Shown: piece after piece, positions 22,601-28,074 of the stretch
How positions within the stretch are numbered: position 1 is the first letter of the stretch
How the letters are laid out: the number at the start of each line of letters is the position of its first letter
Assembly: GCA_002360555.1 (NCBI GenBank)
Contig: DEQS01000018.1
Location: 1-28,074, forward strand
From: Chloracidobacterium sp. UBA3360
Lineage (GTDB): Bacteria; Acidobacteriota; Blastocatellia; Pyrinomonadales; Pyrinomonadaceae
DNA: 28,074 bases
Direction: 5' to 3'
Made by a program: the position numbers and the translations under genes
Notes under the pieces: model-generated
Database searches by the model: none
Told to the model about the DNA's origin: nothing
Seen by the model: only the letters and a program-made list of their open reading frames with translations

Positions 22601-23351
22601 CTACTCCATGAAATTGGTTACTCCCACCTTTGGTCAAAAGTGAAATTTGGGCACCTGATGAGCGGCCCTGGTCCGCATTTGCATTAGTCGTCGTCACACG
22701 AAACTCTTCTGTTGCTTCGGCGAGTGATCGCAGTACAGGTGAAAACGCTGCTCCCGTTTGCTGATCGTTTACGTCAACACCATCGAGCGTGATGTTGGCC
22801 TGATCGCTACGACCGCCGTTAACATAACCCTCGCGCGTTACTCCCGGCTGCAAACTGAGCAGCGCCGTAATATTACGCGAATCGGTTGGTAGTTGCTGGA
22901 TCTGTATAGGCTGAAAGTTGTTTCCGATACTCGCATCCTGAGTATTTATTATCGAATCCAAAGTGCCGCCGGTCACCGTGACCACTTCAGCAACATCACC
23001 CACTTCAAGAGAAACATTGATCGTGGCACTATTCGATATTGGAGCCTTTACGTCTTTGACCAACGATTTCTTAAAGCCGGCTTTTTCGATCTCTACCGTA
23101 TACGAACCCGGAGGAATACCCGGAAAATTATATGAACCTGAATCATTAGTTTGAGCGCTTCGAGAAAATGACTTTTCCATGCTCGTTATTTTCACGGTAG
23201 CTCCTGCAATTGCTGCCCCTTGAGCATCTGTGACCGCACCTGTGATCGTGGCTGTGTCGGTTTGAGCAAATACGCAAATGCTCAGAAAGAGGGTTATCAC
23301 TATTCCTTGAATAATATTCCTCGGCCGAAATGTTAGTTGTTTGGTCTGCAT
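19605..23351 (-). CDS. TonB-dependent receptor, Oar-like, with carboxypeptidase-regulatory domain
   Basis: 1248 aa from ATG 23351, chosen for the strong GAGGAGG upstream; an in-frame start 19 codons earlier is rejected. A signal peptide ends near VFA-Q at residue 29-30. Residues ~35-118 are a carboxypeptidase-regulatory domain (ITGAVTDAQGAAIAGATVKI, YNFPGIPPGSYTVEIEKAGF). A plug-like region follows (~125-245, GDVAEVVTVTGG, LPTDSRNITALLSLQPGV, and the N-terminal VNGGRSDQANITLDGVDVND), then a long beta-barrel ending in aromatic MQFVFRYSF, the usual outer-membrane C-terminus. Such receptors, very expanded in Acidobacteriota, import glycans, peptides or siderophores using TonB energy. The substrate is unknown; no sugar-processing gene or SusD-like partner is adjacent. 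Confidence 0.93.
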   Translation of the reverse strand: MQTKQLTFRPRNIIQGIVITLFLSICVFAQTDTATITGAVTDAQGAAIAGATVKITSMEKSFSRSAQTNDSGSYNFPGIPPGSYTVEIEKAGFKKSLVKDVKAPISNSATINVSLEVGDVAEVVTVTGGTLDSIINTQDASIGNNFQPIQIQQLPTDSRNITALLSLQPGVTREGYVNGGRSDQANITLDGVDVNDQQTGAAFSPVLRSLAEATEEFRVTTTNANADQGRSSGAQISLLTKGGSNQFHGVGFWLPRRTAGSANDFFNNATVDVDTGKGIPRPNIDRDVFGGAIGGPIVKEKLFFFYAYEGWRQNVDVPVIQTVPLANLGQGIIRISPTVSVTAAQFGTLYPGLVTAQSPNGQNPIGLAVLAAAAARYPANSRRAGDGLNTGGFSFNAPSSYTQATHILRLDWALNANHQLFGRANKQNDVTNNPPPFPDALRTQDWEHNTGGMVGHTWTIGTNKVNNFRYGLTRQAFTIGGNATTNSQSFRFVYNPTFAYGLSRVTPIHNLTDDFTWIKGSHTFQFGGNVRLIKNRRVDEGAGYDNAVINPSYYASSGRSLLNPLAGPYGVATNNLDLQAAVAAVIGRYSQYTANYNYDLAGNVLPGGTPIRREFATEEYDMYIQDSWKIRSNLSVNLGLRYGLSRPVYETSGYQIRPDIPLGDYFDSRVAGSNAGTPYNRTLNFELAGPKNNAKGWYDLDKNNFQPRVSAAWSPGFKTGFLSKVFGADNESVFRGGFAITNDYFGQQLAVTFNGLGTLGFLTSDTIAPNTYGVSASNRGPLFTGFGQQVNNLPGMAPLANRFVTPADEDTRIEFSLDSTLKSPINYSWSFSYGRKLPKGMYIEASYVGRKARNLLVQRDIMAPNNLVDKVSKTDWYTAANGIYNAYYAGQDYSTVATIPYFENMFPTLIGYLGPGTTATQTVAWANQNFAFGDWTYLQLLLDDCTVFDSSAFCSANAPNWANFYYQPQYAAFAAFSTVGKSDYHGGSISVRQRLGTTLSYDFNYTFSKSMDDASGLQTSGAYGAAFVLNPLRQQDSYSLSDFDTRHVINANFLYQLPFGKGRFIGTDAGKWKDALIGGWQLGGIFRWNSGLPFNNLIDLAGWATNWNLRSSVVRTAPIQTSFTRNGDGGTPNIFSNLELLRNSVRPARPGETGDRNVFTGNSFSQLDMNLGKTFDMPWKEGHQLQFRWEVFNVLNMQYLDENSVSAFSISPADPFAGVPSTLSGGTGALTGMKGIPRRMQFVFRYSF

Positions 23352-23424
23352 AAATCCTCCTCGGTTAGGTAGTCTAAAAATTTGCGATAGCATTTCGCAG
23401 TAAATCAAGGCATTTTTCGTTCCA

Positions 23425-23454
23425 ATTATCCTAATTTTGTTTTGACCCGATCAA
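23425..23454 (-). promoter_or_regulatory. Predicted sigma70-type promoter of the TonB receptor
   Basis: On the minus strand TTGATC (23449-23454) and GATAAT (23425-23430) are separated by 18 nt, about 74 nt upstream of ATG 23351. The match is fair. The remaining 229-nt gap up to 23580 shows no gene. Confidence 0.4.
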
Positions 23455-23580
23455 ATATAACTGTTAAAAGAACTTAATTGCGTACGGTAACCCTACTAGG
23501 AGGTTGTGCCCCCTAAGACTACGATCAGAACTCTGGAAGAAAATTCATTATTTTGAATAGTTCGAAAGTCTGCAAACCCT

Positions 23581-24498
23581 CTATCTAATGAAGTTGTGGG
23601 CGATACTTTTGGCTGCGGTTGCCCCTTGTCCGGCTGCCGAGTTGATCGTCGGCGAAAGAGGATTTGCGGCGTCACCGACAGCGAATATATCGACCAGATC
23701 TGTTGAGCAATCGGCGTTAATACAAATATATCCTGCCTTGTCCGTAGCGATCTGACCTCGAAATAATTCGGTATTTGGCTCAACACCAACCCGGATCAGG
23801 ACTGCGTCAACCGGAATATGCAGGGTCGCTCCTGTCGCATTATCTCTTACGTCGACGCCCTCAACCCTTTCATTTCCAATAATTGCAGTCAGTTGCGAGT
23901 TAAAGACAAATTCGACATTTTCGTTTGCCTCGGCCTGTTCGATAAATTCTTTCCGGGCGGTAAATTCATCGCGGCGATGGACGACAAAAACCTTCTCTGC
24001 TTTAGCTCCAAGGATGAGAGCATTTTCGAGAGCAGCATCACCACCGCCGACGATCACGACGCGTTTTCCGGCGACCTGATCTTGGTCTCTTACGCCGGAT
24101 TCGAGTATGCCTTTTCCACGAAATTCGTCTTCGCCGGAAATGTTTAATTTCCGTCGCCGTACGCCTGTCGCAATAATTACGGATTCAGCTCGTATCTCTT
24201 CGCCGCCGACCAGAACCACTTTTCTTTCAACGAGATAGGCGGTCTCAATCTCGACGCCTGTTCTCAGAACCACATCTTTGGTTTCGACCTGATGCAGAAA
24301 CTTATCGCGTAATTCGCTGCCGCTCGCTGTCCCAACACCGAGGTAATTTTTGATGTCTCCATACGTTCTCAAAAGCTGTCCGCCGGTCACCGCTTCACGC
24401 TCTAAAATGATCGCCTTCAGACCCATCTCGGCGCACCAAAATGCGGCCGAAAGTCCGCCCGGTCCGCCACCGATAATTATCACGTCATAGTTGTTCAT
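23581..24498 (-). CDS. Thioredoxin-reductase-like FAD/NAD(P) oxidoreductase lacking CxxC
   Basis: 305 aa, the normal thioredoxin-reductase length. FAD-binding DVIIIGGGPGGLSAAFW (5-21), the NADPH domain VVIVGGGDAALENALIL (147-163) with HRRDEFTARKEF (174-185), and the C-terminal FAD motif DIFAVGDAA are all present. Where E. coli TrxB has its redox pair ATCDG before the NADPH loop, this protein reads ILESGVRDQD (131-140), with no cysteine. It therefore cannot reduce thioredoxin by the usual disulfide and is better called a TrxR-like reductase, perhaps of a ferredoxin, bacilliredoxin or other electron acceptor (inference). It shares its strand with the TonB receptor but is probably a separate unit. 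Confidence 0.85.
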   Translation of the reverse strand: MNNYDVIIIGGGPGGLSAAFWCAEMGLKAIILEREAVTGGQLLRTYGDIKNYLGVGTASGSELRDKFLHQVETKDVVLRTGVEIETAYLVERKVVLVGGEEIRAESVIIATGVRRRKLNISGEDEFRGKGILESGVRDQDQVAGKRVVIVGGGDAALENALILGAKAEKVFVVHRRDEFTARKEFIEQAEANENVEFVFNSQLTAIIGNERVEGVDVRDNATGATLHIPVDAVLIRVGVEPNTELFRGQIATDKAGYICINADCSTDLVDIFAVGDAANPLSPTINSAAGQGATAAKSIAHNFIR

Positions 24499-24789
24499 TT
24501 TGGCATCGAAAAATGTCGTTTAGTGCCTTTATTTGCTACTTTTTAGCGTCCCCAAGTGCCACTTTCTGTCACTTTTTTGCCCGCTTATCAGTTCAAATTT
24601 AAATACCGCACTCACAGATCCGTCTTTCGCCCTTTATTCTAGGCACTTTTACGGCATTTCTCAATTCGCATATCGGTTTGCTCGTGGTGGCACTGGTTTT
24701 GCTCTTGAATATTGGGTGAAATTGGGCGCTGTGCCGCAGACGCTCTCCCGCACCAGGTCTCAAAAAACCAACCTTCCAACAAATAAATT
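24499..24789. other. Intergenic region between divergent genes
   Basis: 291 nt. It contains the sigma54 promoter listed separately. Near the flavoprotein start, AGTGCC occurs twice, at 24522 and 24555, each followed 10 nt later by ACTTTTT. A perfect short palindrome AAGTGCCACTT lies at 24554-24564, about 155 nt upstream of the predicted sigma54 start, where an activator could bind. No convincing gene is seen. Confidence 0.5.
24688..24703 (+). promoter_or_regulatory. Sigma54 (RpoN) promoter of the chemosensory operon
   Basis: TGGCACTGGTTTTGCT matches TGGCAC-N5-TTGCT exactly, with GG at 24689-24690 and GC at 24701-24702, the required 12-nt spacing. Transcription would start near 24714, about 76 nt before ATG 24790. 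Confidence 0.75.
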
Positions 24790-27102
24790 ATGAGATTAGA
24801 ATTCGAACCAAACGTTGCAACCCTCCCTCTCGTCGATAACCAAGCGTTTGACGAGGTTTCCGTCGCTCCCGATCCGCAAGTGTTCCTAAAACGCGGCATT
24901 GCCGCTGCCCAAAGCGGTGACCGCGACCGCGCCCGTATCGATTTGACCCGCGCGTCAGCTCTCGATCCGCAGTGCGAAGACGCGTGGATGTGGCTCGCCT
25001 CGATCAGCGAATATCCCGAGGAATTGCTGGCCTTTCTCAACAACGTCCTCAACATCAATCCCGAAAATAAACGTGCCGTCGAATGGCGGATCGCGACGCT
25101 TGGCGTGCTCGCCAAAACATTTGTCCAACGTGCCGTCGCCGCCCACAACGCTGGTTCTGACGACCTCGCAGCACAGTGTCTCGAACAAGCGATCGAGCAC
25201 GACGCAAACTGCGACGCAGCTTGGCTGTGGAAAGCAAAGCTCGCCGAGACCGACGACCAACAGGTCGAATTATTGAATCGAGTCCTCGCCATCAACCCCG
25301 ACAACGAAGACGCCAAAGATGCACTTGCCGCCATCGACCGCATGCGAGCATCAGCCGTCATCGCCGATGCCAGATCCTTGATGGAATCCGGCGAAACCGA
25401 AGACGCCGCCGAGATCCTGAACCGCGTTCTCGATATGCACCCCGACAATGCCGAGGCAAAAGACGTTTTGGATCAGATCGCCGCATCCAAATTAAAGTCG
25501 GCAGTTTCCGAAGCAAAAGCCGCGGCCGCGGCCGGAAAGACCGGCGAGGCCGTAGAAATACTCAATGCCGCTCTCGACAAAGACCCGTCAAACGCCGATG
25601 CCTGGATGCTGCTCTCGCACCTTTCACCCAACATGACGGCCAAGATGAACTGCCTCGAAAAGGCCCTCGAACTCGACCCCGCCAACGCCGCCGCCCGTGC
25701 AAATCTTGATTTCCTTTCACTAACCATCGTCCCCGGATCGATGCCGGTCGCCGAAGTCGAGGTTTCTGCAATGGAAGAAGAAATAGCAGTTGAGGCCGCC
25801 GCCGACCCAGTCACCGAAGAATTTCACCAAGAAGAAGTCGCATTCGAATCTGCCGACGAACCCGGAGCGATGCTTGAAGAAGAGCTTCCTGCCATGGAAC
25901 CAGAAGTCGCAACCGAGGTCGAGGTCGCCGCTCCTGATTTCGAAGCTGAACCCGAAGTAGCATTTGAACAGGTCGAGGAACCTGCCGCATTCGAAGAGCC
26001 TGTCGCTGAATTTGAAACCCCGGAAACTCCTGCCGAACTTGCCGTAGATATCGCGGCTCCTCAAGCCGAAATGGCTGCGACCGAAGAGTTTTCTGACGAA
26101 GTCGTCGAGGAACCGGTCAGCTCGGTCGAGGACATCTTTGCCGCTGCAAATGCAAAGATCGACGCCGACACCGACACGCTCGAAAGCCTGCCGCCGATCG
26201 ATGAGATATTTGAGCAGGCAAACGTCGCTATTGACCAGGAATTTGACGCGACGCCGGCTTCCCCGTTTTCCGCACCCGCAATGGAAGCCGTTCCCGACGC
26301 AGTTACCGAAACAACACCTCCGCCTGCGGTCGCCCCAATTGTTAATGGTGTCGAATGTCCGTTTTGCTGGTCGCCGAACGAAGCTCAGGCTTTTGAGTGC
26401 ATCTCATGCCATTCAACACTTTCACTCTCTGACCTCGAATCCCTGCTTTCAAACGACCGCGTCGAACGCGAATCCGTTCAACAGGCCGTCACGCAAATGG
26501 AGGCAGAGTGGAATCTCCGCGAATTTGACGAAAAAGAGCTGACCAATCTCGGTATCGGTCACTTTAACCTACGTAATTACGGCCCCGGCATCCGCTACCT
26601 GCAGGAAGCATCGCGGCTCAACCCCAACAACGTCATCCTCTCAGGTCAGATAAATACGCTCGTCATCCGTCTCGACGAAATGCGTCGCCAGGACGAGGCT
26701 CGCGGACCGATGACACAGGGCAAGACCATATTAGTGGTCGATGATAGTGCTACCGTACGCAAACTTATCTCCGGCAAACTCGAAAAATCCGGCCACACCG
26801 TCATCTGTGCCGAAGACGGTGTTGAGGGCATGACCAAGATCGAAGAAAGTCTGCCCGACCTCGTGCTGCTCGACATCACGATGCCGCGAATGGACGGCTA
26901 TGAGGTCTGCAAACAGATCCGTGCCAACCCCGCGTCGCGCAATGTGCCTGTCGTGATGATCTCCGGCAAGGACGGATTTTTTGACAAGGTCCGCGGACGC
27001 ATGGCCGGAACGACCGGTTATATTACCAAACCGTTTGGCCCCGAGACGCTGATGAAAGCCCTCGAAACCTACCTCGAACACGATAGTGTCCCGGTAGAAT
27101 AA
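24790..27102 (+). CDS. TPR / acidic linker / zinc-ribbon / receiver-domain protein
   Basis: 770 aa. Residues ~28-305 hold six or more TPR-like repeats (LKRGIAAAQSGDRDRARIDL, LEQAIEHDANCDAAWLW, and similar units with Asn/Asp-Pro ends). Residues ~310-515 are a low-complexity Glu/Pro/Ala linker with short repeats around VEDIFAAANAKID and IDEIFEQANVAID. A zinc-ribbon CPFCW...FECISCH (C523, C526, C537, C540) follows, then a further helical pair, then a receiver domain from ~643: ILVVDDSATVRKLI, phosphoacceptor Asp695 in LLDITMPRMDG, SGKD and TKPFG (Lys747). The receiver resembles PilG/PilH/CheY. It is probably a scaffold output protein of the kinase downstream. The ATG has no clear Shine-Dalgarno sequence. 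Confidence 0.85.
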   Translation: MRLEFEPNVATLPLVDNQAFDEVSVAPDPQVFLKRGIAAAQSGDRDRARIDLTRASALDPQCEDAWMWLASISEYPEELLAFLNNVLNINPENKRAVEWRIATLGVLAKTFVQRAVAAHNAGSDDLAAQCLEQAIEHDANCDAAWLWKAKLAETDDQQVELLNRVLAINPDNEDAKDALAAIDRMRASAVIADARSLMESGETEDAAEILNRVLDMHPDNAEAKDVLDQIAASKLKSAVSEAKAAAAAGKTGEAVEILNAALDKDPSNADAWMLLSHLSPNMTAKMNCLEKALELDPANAAARANLDFLSLTIVPGSMPVAEVEVSAMEEEIAVEAAADPVTEEFHQEEVAFESADEPGAMLEEELPAMEPEVATEVEVAAPDFEAEPEVAFEQVEEPAAFEEPVAEFETPETPAELAVDIAAPQAEMAATEEFSDEVVEEPVSSVEDIFAAANAKIDADTDTLESLPPIDEIFEQANVAIDQEFDATPASPFSAPAMEAVPDAVTETTPPPAVAPIVNGVECPFCWSPNEAQAFECISCHSTLSLSDLESLLSNDRVERESVQQAVTQMEAEWNLREFDEKELTNLGIGHFNLRNYGPGIRYLQEASRLNPNNVILSGQINTLVIRLDEMRRQDEARGPMTQGKTILVVDDSATVRKLISGKLEKSGHTVICAEDGVEGMTKIEESLPDLVLLDITMPRMDGYEVCKQIRANPASRNVPVVMISGKDGFFDKVRGRMAGTTGYITKPFGPETLMKALETYLEHDSVPVE

Positions 27103-27136
27103 CCACTCCCGCGAGCTGCTGCCCCCTGCTCGAACA

Positions 27137-28074
27137 ATGGAATCCGCACAACTACAATCCTTTCTCGAAAAGGCTGAGGACAGGCTTGCCGGCATACGCG
27201 GTAGCCTGCTCCTGTTTGCCCAAGGCCGCCTGACGGCTGCCGACCTCGTCCACGGACATCGCAAACTTAGTGAGCTTAAAGACGAGGCGTCCAAACTCGG
27301 GTTAGTAAATGCGGCGTACCTCGCGGCAGAGTGTGCGACAGCGGTGGAGATGCTCGTAGCCATTGACGGAGCGGATCTTGATGCCTCCGCAAATAAAACG
27401 CTCGATCTTATCTCACGGCTTGAGGCCGAGATGATGCAAATGCCGCTCGGGTCCGAAGATTTTATTGAAGATGTCAACGAGCTTGTCGATGCCTCGTTTG
27501 AGCAATTTAAGGCCGTACTACAGGACGATGCCGATACATGGGAAAACGAAGACTTCGAGATCGACCACGAGACGATCGAGATATTTCGCTCTGAGGCCGA
27601 GGGGTTGCTCGCCAACATCAACACAAACTTAAGGATCCTTCGCTCGTCACCCGATGACAGCAACGCCATTTGGGAGATCCGCCGAAACGCCCATACTTTC
27701 AAGGGTGCAGCCGGCATCATCGGCTTTGCCGAGGCTTCGCAGCTTGCCCACCGCATCGAAGACCTGCTCGACAAAATGGTCGAGCTTCGTTGCTCCGCCG
27801 ACGCCCGCCTTATCGATCTGCTGACGGTCTCAACAACACGTCTCGACGAGATGACATCCGGCAAAGATACGAACGACGACCCGAAATCCGCCGCGAGACT
27901 CTCCAAAGACTTTGACCGTCTCATCGACTCGATCTCGTCTGCTCCGTCCGACAAAACATCTGCGGTTGCCGCAAAGCAACCAATCAAGATGCTGCCGGTC
28001 GGCAGCGACAACAGCATTCCAGTCTCGACACCCGTCGTCCGCGTCTCGCTTGACCGACTCGACGACCTGCTCAA
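27137..28074 (+). CDS. CheA-type histidine kinase, 3' truncated by the window end
   Basis: Open from ATG 27137 to the last base (312 full codons). Residues ~130-230 are an HPt domain, with IRRNAHTFKGAAGIIGFAEA carrying the phosphoacceptor His186 and AHRIEDLLDKM after it. Residues ~1-115 look like a second, degenerate HPt: SELKDEASKLGLVNAAYLAA aligns with the canonical AHTLKGSAGMLG segment, with Ser45 in place of the His. A linker leads to VVRVSLDRLDDLL, the usual start of the CheA dimerisation domain; catalytic and CheW-like domains are expected downstream. It lies 34 nt after the receiver protein and is presumably coexpressed from the sigma54 promoter. A chemotaxis or ChpA/PilL-like pilus pathway is inferred. 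Confidence 0.85.
   Translation, partial: MESAQLQSFLEKAEDRLAGIRGSLLLFAQGRLTAADLVHGHRKLSELKDEASKLGLVNAAYLAAECATAVEMLVAIDGADLDASANKTLDLISRLEAEMMQMPLGSEDFIEDVNELVDASFEQFKAVLQDDADTWENEDFEIDHETIEIFRSEAEGLLANINTNLRILRSSPDDSNAIWEIRRNAHTFKGAAGIIGFAEASQLAHRIEDLLDKMVELRCSADARLIDLLTVSTTRLDEMTSGKDTNDDPKSAARLSKDFDRLIDSISSAPSDKTSAVAAKQPIKMLPVGSDNSIPVSTPVVRVSLDRLDDLL

Noticed and set aside
24533..24793. 86-codon plus-strand frame in the intergenic region before the receiver protein
   Set aside because: It overlaps the sigma54 promoter and the start of the next gene, has no ribosome-binding site, and its composition is not protein-like.
26731..28074. Long minus-strand open frame (447 codons, Ser/Arg-rich) opposite the end of the window
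   Set aside because: It lies antisense to the receiver domain and to the CheA-type kinase, whose plus-strand translation contains clear HPt and receiver motifs. The minus product is low-complexity Ser/Arg, typical of an antisense shadow.

Overview
The window looks like a chromosomal segment of a moderate-GC Gram-negative bacterium, most likely Acidobacteriota (Blastocatellia/Pyrinomonadaceae type). This is inferred from gene content. The main pointers are a very large Oar-like TonB-dependent receptor with an N-terminal carboxypeptidase-regulatory domain, secreted proteins with divergent InlB-type repeats, the rpmE-DUF1385-prfA gene order, and many multi-domain TPR proteins. No tRNA, rRNA, CRISPR array, prophage or insertion sequence was seen.

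Layout. 1-3666 (+): the 3' part of a DnaJ/TPR regulator, then two secreted proteins (InlB-type repeats; carboxypeptidase-regulatory fold) behind a sigma70-like promoter. 3790-5769 (+): an HD-GYP phosphodiesterase, an unknown protein and a small anchored BamE-like protein. 5781-6094: about 15 units of a degenerate 21-bp tandem repeat, followed by a perfect palindrome and an unknown conserved-looking gene. 7050-8888: a small four-helix membrane protein (+) and an MFS exporter (-). 9024-13909 (-): an iron-type operon (heme oxygenase plus a small Cys/His protein behind a Fur-box-like palindrome), a PaaG-like crotonase, a CxxC-x17-CxxC zinc-ribbon protein, an HDAC/acetylpolyamine amidohydrolase, an FAD amine-oxidase-like protein and a VOC protein. 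14006-19540 (+): a methyltransferase, a DUF1801 protein, a small membrane protein, then rpmE, DUF1385, prfA and a histidine phosphatase. 19605-24498 (-): the TonB receptor and a thioredoxin-reductase-like flavoprotein lacking the CxxC. 24790-end (+): a chemosensory operon (TPR/zinc-ribbon/receiver protein, then a CheA-type kinase that runs off the end) behind a near-perfect sigma54 promoter.

The most unusual non-coding signal is a set of intergenic palindromes at 12155, 13416, 13919, 15176 and 17719, with a single-arm copy at 10828. Each arm is three tandem 9- or 10-bp units (CACGAATNN or CACAGATNNA). The elements fill the gaps between genes almost completely and usually end 9-12 nt before a start codon, where a Shine-Dalgarno sequence would normally sit. 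A purine/pyrimidine palindrome at 3676-3768 has a similar build. The other main points are the 21-bp array, the sigma54 promoter and the degenerate Ser-bearing first HPt-like module of the kinase.
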